From: Deltaproteobacteria bacterium
Lineage (GTDB): Bacteria > SAR324 > NAC60-12
Direction: 5' to 3'
Assembly: GCA_002730365.1 (NCBI GenBank)
Contig: PBZZ01000014.1
Location: forward strand, 1-9,832
Length of the DNA: 9,832 nt
Shown here piece by piece: positions 1-5,916 of the stretch. A program made the position numbers and the translations under genes. Within the stretch, counting starts at the first letter, position 1. Each line of letters starts with the position of its first letter. A model generated the notes under the pieces. It was given only the letters and a program-made list of their open reading frames with translations, ran no database searches and was not told where the DNA came from.

Positions 1-450
1 AGAAATGTAATTTTGATTATGACGTGTAATGTGGGTGCTAAGGAAATGGCTTCCTCTGTGATTGGATTCGGTAGTCAGTCCCCAACAACACCATCAAAAC
101 AAGCTTTGGAGCGCACATTCAGCCCAGAATTTAGAAATCGATTGGATGCGATTATCTCTTTCGCACAGTTACCAAAAGAGGTAGTCCAACTCATCGTTGA
201 CAAATTGATTATCCAATTAGAGATCAAACTACAGCAGAAAAAAGTAACAATCAATGTCACTAACAAGGCTCGAGATTGGCTAGCTAATAAAGGTTATGAT
301 CCTCATTTTGGAGCACGTCCGATGAAGAGAGTCATTCAGCAGGAAATAGAAACAGTTCTTGCCGATGAAGTTCTATTTGGAAATCTAGAAAACGGGGGGC
401 AGGTGACCATTGGCCTCAAAGCCAACAAACTCACTTTCAAATATAATTGA
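1..450 (+). CDS. clpA: ATP-dependent Clp protease ATP-binding subunit ClpA, C-terminal part (5' end outside window)
   Basis: This is the last 149 residues of a ClpA unfoldase. ClpA is a cytoplasmic AAA+ hexamer that unfolds substrates and feeds them to the ClpP peptidase. The frame is open to the left edge, so the gene is cut by the window and there is no start here. Visible parts of the second AAA+ module are, in order: the sensor-1 stretch (NVILIMTCNVGA, bases 4-39); an IGF tripeptide at bases 61-69, where ClpA carries its ClpP-docking IGL/IGF loop; the arginine-finger segment FSPEFRNRLD; and the sensor-2 GARPMKR motif near residue 107. The IGF loop argues for ClpA and against the disaggregase ClpB, which does not dock ClpP. 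The tail after the last conserved strand is short compared with E. coli ClpA. A hairpin with a U-rich run follows about 55 bases after the stop. Family assignment is firm; the clpA name rests on the loop and overall similarity. Confidence 0.93.
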   Translation, partial: RNVILIMTCNVGAKEMASSVIGFGSQSPTTPSKQALERTFSPEFRNRLDAIISFAQLPKEVVQLIVDKLIIQLEIKLQQKKVTINVTNKARDWLANKGYDPHFGARPMKRVIQQEIETVLADEVLFGNLENGGQVTIGLKANKLTFKYN

Positions 451-504
451 ACAAACAGTCCAAGACGATTTCAGGGAACATCAAATTTTTAAGCTTTTAC
501 AGAA

Positions 505-540
505 TCAGCACCGCGAGTGTTGAACTTTTCTCTCTTTTTT
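505..540 (+). terminator. Probable intrinsic terminator after clpA
   Basis: A 7-bp stem (TCAGCAC, 505-511, with GTGTTGA, 517-523, one G-U pair) encloses the loop CGCGA. It is followed by a pyrimidine tract very rich in T (525-540), ending in six T. It lies 55 bases downstream of the clpA stop and ahead of the next plus-strand gene, which is the position expected for the end of the clpA transcript. The stem is modest in strength and was found by eye, not scored. Confidence 0.5.
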
Positions 541-609
541 GCGATCTTCACTCAATATTACCCGTCCGCCTCCTTCCGCACTCAGGCAGGAAGCCAGATT
601 GCTTCTCAC

Positions 610-616
610 AAAGGAG
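610..616 (+). promoter_or_regulatory. Ribosome binding site of the zinc-ribbon gene
   Basis: AAAGGAG is a strong Shine-Dalgarno sequence. It lies 3 bases before the ATG at 620 and 6 bases before the ATG at 623. It rules out the upstream TTG at 539, whose extra 28 residues look unlike the family. The normal spacing favours 623. Confidence 0.75.
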
Positions 617-622
617 TCTATG

Positions 623-1360
623 ATGTCTCAGCATCTTCGCTCTACCCTCATCGCCATTGCTGAAACCGAACAGCAGGAATTTTCTCTCAAACAACAGTTG
701 AGACGCTTCGAACAGGAAATTGCTGATGTAAATGAGTTGGTTGCTCCTGTCGAAATAGTTTTTCAAAACCTTCAGGCAGAGAAAACAATGTTGGTCAACC
801 AACAGCAGCAAATGGAGAATGAACTAGAAGAGCAACGCATACTCATCGAAAAACTTGAAAAGCATGTCCCGAGAATTCGGAACGAAAAAGAATTTGAAGC
901 CAGTAAAAAACAACTGGAATTATCACGGAAGCATCGCTCAATGCTGGAAGAAAATCTGTTAGAAGTTGCGATCAAATTAGAAGATTTAGACCCTAAACTG
1001 GCTGGGCAGGGAGCTGAATTAGAGAAAGGGAAACAGGAGGCAGCAAAGGCACTAGAACAGACTATTCTATCTCAAAAGCAAACTATTCTGGCAATACAAC
1101 AATTAGAAAACCACTTCCAAAAATCTTTTGAAAATGCACCCCGGGCTATTCAGCAATTCTACAAACGTTGCCAGAAAAATGGACTTCATCGTCCGATCAC
1201 TCCAGTTATCGATAAAACTTGTGGTGGTTGTAACATTCGACTTCAACCCCAATTTGTAAACGAATTTCTCACCGAACCAAATAACTATCGAAACTGCCCA
1301 CACTGCAACCGAATTCTTTACATGCCTTTAAGTGAGGAGGAGACTACAGTCGACGCCTGA
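623..1360 (+). CDS. Coiled-coil protein with C-terminal C4 zinc ribbon (DUF164 / zf-RING_7 type)
   Basis: This 245-residue soluble protein belongs to the widespread family with a long N-terminal helical hairpin and a C-terminal zinc ribbon. Known structures of this family are elongated coiled coils. A nucleic-acid or secretion-adaptor role has been proposed for some members, but the general function is not settled. The sequence shows Glu/Gln/Lys/Leu-rich heptads over roughly residues 10-170. It also shows the family's RNEKEFEASKKQLEL stretch near 86-100, and four zinc-ligand cysteines in two knuckles, C200-GG-C203 and C225-PH-C228. The start at 623 is set by the AAAGGAG site; the ATG at 620 is the close alternative. 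It is the first gene of a compact cluster, with the aminopeptidase gene beginning 9 bases after its stop, so the genes are probably co-transcribed. No clear promoter was recognised between the clpA terminator and the start. Family placement is strong; the cellular job is unknown. Confidence 0.87.
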   Translation: MSQHLRSTLIAIAETEQQEFSLKQQLRRFEQEIADVNELVAPVEIVFQNLQAEKTMLVNQQQQMENELEEQRILIEKLEKHVPRIRNEKEFEASKKQLELSRKHRSMLEENLLEVAIKLEDLDPKLAGQGAELEKGKQEAAKALEQTILSQKQTILAIQQLENHFQKSFENAPRAIQQFYKRCQKNGLHRPITPVIDKTCGGCNIRLQPQFVNEFLTEPNNYRNCPHCNRILYMPLSEEETTVDA

Positions 1361-1369
1361 CCCCTCCAT

Positions 1370-2440
1370 ATGAAAATCACGCTGAAACTCGTTTGTTGCT
1401 TACTACTAAGTGGATGTGACCTGAGCTATTACTGGCAGGCTACACGAGGCCATCTAGACCTGCTCCAACGTAAGCATGAAATCCAGATTCTGTTGATAGA
1501 CAACACAACTGACCCGGAGCTCAGAAAAAAATTCCAACTTCTTTCGGACGTTCGTCAATTCGCTTCCACTGAATTAAATCTACCCTCTGGCAACGGCTAC
1601 AAAAGTTATGTGAAACTGACAAATTCCTATGTAAGTGTCCTCGTCTCTGCTGTACCACCCTTTTCACTAAACCCCAAACAATGGTGCTATCTGATCATTG
1701 GCTGTCAAAGCTATCGTGGATATTTCGAAATTGCAGATGCTCAACAACTAGCAAATGAGCTGAGAGAGAGTGGTTTTGACGTTTCTCTTTCTTACGCAAG
1801 TGCTTATTCCACGTTGGGTTATCTGAATCAGAGTTGGTTACCCGACTATTTCTCAGATCCAGTACTGAGTACTTTCCTTGAGCGTTCCAACAGGGTGTTA
1901 ATCGCAACCCTCATACACGAGATGGCACATCAGGTGGTTTATATTGCCGGTGACACTTCTTTCAACGAATCCTACGCTACCTTTGTAGAGCAGGAAGGTA
2001 CACTGCAATTCCTTAGAGCAAGCAATCTGGAGGATGAAGTGGAACAAATCCGGCAAAACTACGAGGATCGTTTGTTGTTTCGAAGTTGGATTGAGGAAAC
2101 TGTCAAAGAATTAAAAGACCTCTATGGCTCTTCATTAGATGATGATCAGAAACGACTGCAGAAACAATTGATTTTCGAGCAATTGAAAAAGCGCTATAAA
2201 CAAAACCAATCCCAATTTCAGTTCTTGAATTATAGTGGATGGTTTGCTCAGGATTTGAACAACTCACATCTATTAGGTGTCAAGCGCTACCATAATTTTG
2301 TGCCCGCTTTCCAGGAGTTGTTTGAAAGCTCAGAACGCAATTGGGAGGATTTTCACACGAAAGTTGAAGAACTCGCTCAATTACCCAAAGAAGAGAGAGA
2401 CAAGTCGCTGAATCAACTGGTTCTCTCAAAAGTAAACTGA
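1370..2440 (+). CDS. Lipoprotein predicted zinc aminopeptidase (COG4324-like)
   Basis: This 356-residue protein resembles the proteobacterial 'predicted aminopeptidase' family, membrane-anchored gluzincin-type metallopeptidases of poorly known substrate. The N-terminus is a short lipoprotein signal peptide ending in the lipobox LLSGC, so Cys16 is the probable lipidated residue of the mature protein. Asp17 follows it, which in enterobacteria keeps lipoproteins in the inner membrane. The zinc motif HEMAH lies at 183-187, with H183 and H187 as ligands and E184 as the catalytic residue. The second-helix glutamate is E200 within FNESYATFVEQEG. The upstream AYSTLGYL segment (145-152) is also typical of the family. 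The C-terminal third is helical and charged. The ATG at 1370 has no clear Shine-Dalgarno but gives an intact signal peptide immediately. The stop overlaps the next start by one base (TGATG), implying translational coupling with the membrane protein. The family is clear; aminopeptidase activity is inferred. Confidence 0.85.
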   Translation: MKITLKLVCCLLLSGCDLSYYWQATRGHLDLLQRKHEIQILLIDNTTDPELRKKFQLLSDVRQFASTELNLPSGNGYKSYVKLTNSYVSVLVSAVPPFSLNPKQWCYLIIGCQSYRGYFEIADAQQLANELRESGFDVSLSYASAYSTLGYLNQSWLPDYFSDPVLSTFLERSNRVLIATLIHEMAHQVVYIAGDTSFNESYATFVEQEGTLQFLRASNLEDEVEQIRQNYEDRLLFRSWIEETVKELKDLYGSSLDDDQKRLQKQLIFEQLKKRYKQNQSQFQFLNYSGWFAQDLNNSHLLGVKRYHNFVPAFQELFESSERNWEDFHTKVEELAQLPKEERDKSLNQLVLSKVN

Positions 2441-3432
2441 TGAAGAAATTGGTTTTTACAATTGGGAAATTTGCTCTTGTGGGGGGAATTATATATTACT
2501 TGATCAATAGCGATCGCTTGAACTTAGAGCGATTATTGTTACTTGGGGATTCACCAGATTTATTGGCGCTGATTCTCTCTGTTCTCATCATGCTCGTGGT
2601 CCCGTTGGCAGCATTACGATGGTGGTTGCTACTTAGAGCTCTCGGTCTTCAAGTTTCTCCACAGAGAACCTTTCTACTGACTTGGATTGGAAACTTCTTC
2701 AACAGTACTCTTCCAGGGGCTGTCTCCGGTGACGTTGTAAAAGGCTATTACATCATAAAGGCCCAAGCTGAAGAAGGCCGGACCCAAGCTTTCATGACTC
2801 TTCTGATTGATCGTTTCATAGGTTTATTTGGCCTGATCATCATCTCATTTTTTTCCCTACTTGCGAACTTATCTATCTTTCTTGAAAATCCACGACTCCA
2901 CGGTTTGATTTGGATGATCGGTATTTCATTTTTAGCCACAATTTGCTTTTACACTTTGGTTATTTGGCCATTTCATGATGGTAAAGATCCTTTCATACAC
3001 TTTTTTGAAAAACTCCCCGCTTCAAAGTTTACAACTAAAATTTATTTGGCTTTCAAAAGCTACCAAAATCAAAAACCAATTTTGCTCTCCACGTTGTTGA
3101 TAGCGATTCTCATTCACTGCCTAGTGGCATTCTTATTTTGGAAAATCGCTCACTTACTAACTGGCACTGAAATGGGACTGGGAACTCAATTATTTCTCAT
3201 GCCAATTGGACTGATAACCACTGCTATTCCACTTGCGCCTGGTGGAATTGGAATTGGTCATGTCGCATTTGAATCGTTATATCAGTTAGTGGGGGTAGCC
3301 GGCGGAGCAGATATTTTCAATATGTACATCGTCTTACAGTTGGCAGTATATCTGACGGGGGGAATTCCTTATTTTCTCTATAATGGCGAGTATCACATAC
3401 CCCAAGAAAAGAATATGTCTCGAAGTACGTGA
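2440..3432 (+). CDS. Flippase-like integral membrane protein (lysylphosphatidylglycerol synthase TM / UPF0104 family)
   Basis: This 330-residue polytopic inner-membrane protein belongs to the family whose best-known member is the flippase-like N-terminal domain of MprF. About eight hydrophobic segments are visible, roughly at residues 6-22, 40-60, 76-90, 118-145, 153-176, 214-236, 248-270 and 290-314. Family signatures are present: the NSTLPGAVSGDVVKGY stretch (88-103), the LLIDRFIGL motif (121-129), and the late IPLAPGGIGIGHVAF motif (263-277) with its Pro/Gly-rich turn. There is no soluble aminoacyl-transfer domain, so it is the transporter-like module alone and not a lipid aminoacyl synthase. 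Such stand-alone members are thought to move lipid-linked substrates, but the cargo cannot be told from sequence. It starts inside the aminopeptidase stop codon, lacks a good Shine-Dalgarno, and is probably translated by coupling. Its 3' end meets a convergent CBS gene only 5 bases away. Confidence 0.86.
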   Translation: MKKLVFTIGKFALVGGIIYYLINSDRLNLERLLLLGDSPDLLALILSVLIMLVVPLAALRWWLLLRALGLQVSPQRTFLLTWIGNFFNSTLPGAVSGDVVKGYYIIKAQAEEGRTQAFMTLLIDRFIGLFGLIIISFFSLLANLSIFLENPRLHGLIWMIGISFLATICFYTLVIWPFHDGKDPFIHFFEKLPASKFTTKIYLAFKSYQNQKPILLSTLLIAILIHCLVAFLFWKIAHLLTGTEMGLGTQLFLMPIGLITTAIPLAPGGIGIGHVAFESLYQLVGVAGGADIFNMYIVLQLAVYLTGGIPYFLYNGEYHIPQEKNMSRST

Positions 3433-3437
3433 CCCAA

Positions 3438-3869
3438 CTATTGCCTCAAAAGGTAGCTTTCAAGACTATCAATAGTATTTTTCTGCTCAGCAACCACACC
3501 TCGCATCACATCTCCTGAACTCAACACACCAATAACCTTCTCGTTTTCCATTACTGGTACGTGACGGAATCTATGATCGTTCATAAGTTCCATCACATCC
3601 TGAATTGTCCGTGACGGATCAATGCAATAGACCTTACTGGTCATCAATTCTTGAACCTCAGTCGTTTTGGAAGAACGCCCTGCCAGAATAACCTTACGCG
3701 CATAATCACGCTCAGAAAAAATTCCGAGTAATTCTTCTTCTTCCATCACTAAAACTGCACCTATATTTTTCTCACGCATGACCTTCAATGCATCAAACAC
3801 ACTTGTATTTGGGGTGATTGAGACGACTGCACTGCCCTTTTCAGATAGCATTTGACGGACACTCAACAT
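3438..3869 (-). CDS. Stand-alone CBS-domain pair protein
   Basis: This 143-residue cytoplasmic protein is made of two CBS motifs in tandem (a Bateman module) with no attached enzyme or channel. CBS pairs usually bind adenosyl nucleotides such as AMP, ATP or SAM and act as energy or redox sensors. CBS1 spans about residues 8-65 and carries the pattern IGAVLVMEEEELLGIFSERD. CBS2 spans about 75-128, with FRHVPVMENEKVIGVLSSGD. The C-terminal tail (roughly 128-142) with the IDSLESYL ending matches the short helix seen in many proteins of this type. The ATG at 3869 is preceded by a strong Shine-Dalgarno, AGGGAGGGA, six bases upstream. It is a single gene convergent with the flippase-like gene. Its own promoter should lie in 3870-3960, but I found only weak -10 candidates there. 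The ligand and partner are unknown. Confidence 0.9.
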   Translation of the reverse strand: MLSVRQMLSEKGSAVVSITPNTSVFDALKVMREKNIGAVLVMEEEELLGIFSERDYARKVILAGRSSKTTEVQELMTSKVYCIDPSRTIQDVMELMNDHRFRHVPVMENEKVIGVLSSGDVMRGVVAEQKNTIDSLESYLLRQ

Positions 3870-3977
3870 GGATCCCTCCCTGAAAAGTGGTTATTGTCTA
3901 ACTAACTCAGCATAAACTAGCTTGTAGCGTCTTTGGAAGGGGAATGCAAGGCTTTGGGAGGCAGAAAGCGTAAATAG

Positions 3978-3998
3978 AACCAGCCAAGTCGGCTGGCT
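3978..3998 (-). terminator. Hairpin terminator of the CARDB-protein gene
   Basis: Read on the minus strand, an 8-bp stem (AGCCAGCC with GGCTGGTT, one G-U pair) encloses the loop GACTT and is followed by the T-rich stretch TCTATTTA. It begins 7 bases after the TAG stop of the CARDB gene (4006-4008). The GC-rich stem is good, but the T run is interrupted, so termination may be partial. Confidence 0.6.
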
Positions 3999-4005
3999 GT
4001 TCAAT

Positions 4006-5292
4006 CTAGGTAGCGTCGGAGGTAGGTTTGATAGTGAAGCTTTGAACGTCGGAAATAGCCTGCTGACCACTGATATTTCGACCTATGACACGCCAAAAGA
4101 GCTTGTTCTTCTGACTTGTTTGCATGAGTCCCATTGCCATTCCGGGCAATTCCCCCGTAAGTGGCACCAATTCTTTATCAGCTATCCAGCGGTCTCCTTG
4201 TGGCAGGTCGAAGTAAAGACGTGGATCTTCGAATTTGTCATCAACCCCAACCTGAATCTTGAATTCAGCAAAAACTAAACTATCCCACTGAAATAAAAAT
4301 AATCCGTTTTCATCGAAAACAAAACTATCCGAAGGGAGGAGCAACCGGATATCGCTTAGGCGTATAGTTTCAGACTCCATAGCGTTGTTGTCTTCCTTCA
4401 GTTCCTTCAACTGATCGTCTGGATCTACCGTCACAGCAATTTTATATTCACCAAGCAATTGGTCGGTCGGAGGGATATATTCCAGATCGAAGGTCACTGT
4501 CTCTCCAGGTGCAATTACGTCAGCAATAGGATTGGCGATAGTAGTTCGTCGTCGTGGTTGTCTTTCGTTATAGTACTCCACCTTGCAAAGCACATCTTGA
4601 ACAACGTCTCCACCCACATTCAGCAAATTCAAACGCATCTTTAGTGTCTCACCACGTAGCAGGTGTTCAGGCAATACACTAACACTCTCCCATCGCAGAT
4701 CAGGCGGATCGAATTGAAGCGGCGAAGGCCTAGGAGCTTTACCGCTGCTTTCCATGACCACTAACTGTTCCTGAGCAGCCACCAAATCGTCGGGGGTAGC
4801 AATGTAAAATTGTCGGTTGACACCCTGATCTGATTCTGCAATTGGTTTCTCAAATTCTGTGTCCCAGATTCTTGCCGCTACACGATAGCGTCCTGGGGCC
4901 TCAAGAACCACATCGTGTAGCATTCGAGAGGTTTCGTAAGGGGGGATCGTAAAGATTTGCCGTTGGGACTGATCCAATCGATTGCCGTCTAACGTCAACA
5001 AAACCTCAAGGCCCACACTACGAACTTCTTCACCAGGATTATAGACTGTAACTTGGATTAGTTGAATATCATTGATCTTAGGGCAATATGGATCATCTAC
5101 AGACTTAAGAACAATTTCCGGTGACTTGATAACCAAATCTGGACCATCAGGAATTGGGCAATTCTTGGACAGAACAATTGACTCTACAATTGGATCTGAG
5201 GGCCCTTGTGCATTCAGCAGGCTCGGAAATCCAATCAAGATACAGAAAATAATTGGAGTGAAGCTGGATTTCAAAAGCTTGGGAAGTGGCAT
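4006..5292 (-). CDS. Secreted protein with two CARDB-like domains and a C-terminal Fn3-like domain
   Basis: This 428-residue exported protein has a classical signal peptide: basic residues K5 and K8, a hydrophobic core of about 11-26, and probable cleavage after LNA28. No lipobox is seen, so it should be released into the periplasm or beyond. Region 50-164 looks like a first beta-sandwich of the CARDB type, with the VYNPGEEV turn. Region 195-314 is a second and clearer one, with LLNVGGDV and the closing pattern VDPDDQLKELKEDNN that marks CARDB repeats. Residues 315-423 resemble an Fn3/Ig-like fold ending in LFWRVIGRN...VQSFTI. C45 and C70 could form a disulphide. CARDB modules serve adhesion or scaffolding in large surface proteins, and this small version has no catalytic motif. 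It lies 101 bases downstream of fliN on the same strand and ends at a hairpin terminator. The ATG at 5292 has only a weak ribosome site but gives a complete signal peptide. Confidence 0.75.
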   Translation of the reverse strand: MPLPKLLKSSFTPIIFCILIGFPSLLNAQGPSDPIVESIVLSKNCPIPDGPDLVIKSPEIVLKSVDDPYCPKINDIQLIQVTVYNPGEEVRSVGLEVLLTLDGNRLDQSQRQIFTIPPYETSRMLHDVVLEAPGRYRVAARIWDTEFEKPIAESDQGVNRQFYIATPDDLVAAQEQLVVMESSGKAPRPSPLQFDPPDLRWESVSVLPEHLLRGETLKMRLNLLNVGGDVVQDVLCKVEYYNERQPRRRTTIANPIADVIAPGETVTFDLEYIPPTDQLLGEYKIAVTVDPDDQLKELKEDNNAMESETIRLSDIRLLLPSDSFVFDENGLFLFQWDSLVFAEFKIQVGVDDKFEDPRLYFDLPQGDRWIADKELVPLTGELPGMAMGLMQTSQKNKLFWRVIGRNISGQQAISDVQSFTIKPTSDAT

Positions 5293-5393
5293 AGGCTTCG
5301 TTTGAACAGTCAGCGTTGGATGGGATTTGGTTTCTTAATGGTAATTCAAGAAATACACAAATTTGCTTAGTTGTCTGAATTCAGAGAAGTCTT

Positions 5394-5690
5394 TCAGACT
5401 CGAGACTGGCTTGTTTTGTCAGTAGGATGAGTAATTTCTGAAATGCGAACACCATAATGGTCGTTGATCACAACAACCTCTCCTCTGGCGATGACTTGGT
5501 TATCTATGAAAATTTCCACAGGTTCTCCAATCAATTTTGGAAATGACAATACTGTTTCCTTTCGCCAATTCAGAATTTCTCGTAAAGCTAGTCGTTTTCT
5601 AGAGATTTCTACCACTAAGCGCTGGGGAACATCGCTCAAAAAATCAATAGTTTGGCCTAGTTCTGCGTTAGTAGGATCATTCGAAGGCAT
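5394..5690 (-). CDS. fliN: Flagellar motor switch protein FliN
   Basis: This short protein (98 residues from the ATG at 5690) consists almost entirely of a SpoA/FliN domain. FliN sits in the C-ring at the base of the flagellum, with FliM and FliG, and takes part in rotation switching and export. Conserved features are the entry helix/strand IDFLSDVPQRLVVEISRKRLAL (residues 15-36), the GEPVEIFIDNQVIARGEVVV core (56-75) and the YGVRISEI end (79-86). The segment between helix and core reads WRKETVLSFPKLI where many FliN have TxGSVVxLDxLx, a moderate divergence. The N-terminal extension found in longer FliN is nearly absent. An in-frame TTG at 5705 would add five residues; neither start has a convincing Shine-Dalgarno. 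No other flagellar gene is visible in the window; the next gene on this strand encodes a secreted CARDB protein. A paralogous type III secretion C-ring protein is possible but less likely. Confidence 0.85.
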   Translation of the reverse strand: MPSNDPTNAELGQTIDFLSDVPQRLVVEISRKRLALREILNWRKETVLSFPKLIGEPVEIFIDNQVIARGEVVVINDHYGVRISEITHPTDKTSQSRV

Positions 5691-5730
5691 GGGAATTCTT
5701 GGCAAGCGACGATAAATAGAATATAAGAAA

Positions 5731-5759
5731 AACTTACGTTATGGATCCATCCTAGTCAA
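5731..5759 (-). promoter_or_regulatory. Possible fliN promoter
   Basis: On the minus strand, TTGACT (5759-5754) matches five of six bases of a sigma-70 -35 element. A weak -10 candidate, TAAGTT (5736-5731), follows after 17 bases. Transcription would start near 5724, about 34 bases before the ATG at 5690. The -10 match is poor, and a flagellar sigma factor might be used instead. Confidence 0.22.
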
Positions 5760-5836
5760 TCCAGTCTTCAAATGATTAATTCTGGGGTTCTTAATTCTAT
5801 AAATTGTGCAATAATAATACACATCACAATAACATA

Positions 5837-5858
5837 GTCTTGATTAAGACAATTCAAG
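5837..5858. repeat. Overlapping short inverted repeats upstream of the 416-residue gene's promoter
   Basis: GTCTT (5837-5841) and AAGAC (5846-5850) form an inverted repeat with a 4-base centre. CTTGA (5839-5843) and TCAAG (5854-5858) form a second one interleaved with it. They end 12 bases before the extended -10 element at 5871, where a repressor or activator could bind. The arms are only 5 bp and could arise by chance. Confidence 0.25.
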
Positions 5859-5870
5859 CAAGCAGTGATT

Positions 5871-5879
5871 TGATATAAT
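5871..5879 (+). promoter_or_regulatory. Extended -10 promoter of the 416-residue protein gene
   Basis: TGATATAAT is a perfect TGnTATAAT extended -10 element. Such elements can work without a good -35, and the best -35 candidate here is poor (TTCAAG, 5853-5858, spacer 15). Transcription would start near 5885-5887, leaving a leader of about 30 bases that holds the AAAGG ribosome site (5908-5912). The surrounding 150 bases are strongly AT-rich, as expected for a promoter region. Confidence 0.6.
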
Positions 5880-5916
5880 AAAATTAGACTGATTCATTTT
5901 TGTCAGCAAAGGTTTT

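Noticed and set aside
1..450. ClpB disaggregase as an alternative identity for the left-edge gene
   Set aside because: The IGF tripeptide at 61-69 sits where ClpA has its ClpP-docking loop, which ClpB lacks, and the rest aligns better to ClpA.
539..619. N-terminal extension of the zinc-ribbon protein from a TTG at 539
   Set aside because: It overlaps the clpA terminator's T run, lacks a ribosome site, is Arg/Pro-rich unlike the family, and a strong AAAGGAG site sits before 620/623.
3890..3960. Candidate -35/-10 pairs upstream of the CBS gene, such as TTGCAT with TACAAG on the minus strand
   Set aside because: The -35 matches only three of six consensus bases, so no promoter was called, although one must exist nearby.
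4042..4278. Plus-strand open frames inside the CARDB gene (also 4459-4644 and 5072-5305)
   Set aside because: These are antisense to a gene with signal peptide and CARDB signatures, and their translations resemble no protein domain.
5374..5385. Perfect 12-bp palindrome TCTGAATTCAGA between fliN and the CARDB gene
   Set aside because: About two perfect 12-bp palindromes are expected by chance in a window this size, and there is no second copy or T run to suggest an operator or terminator.
5803..5830. ATTGTG ... CACAAT inverted repeat resembling a CRP-type site
   Set aside because: The 16-base spacer is far longer than the 6 bases in a CRP/FNR site, and the arms lack the full TGTGA/TCACA pattern.
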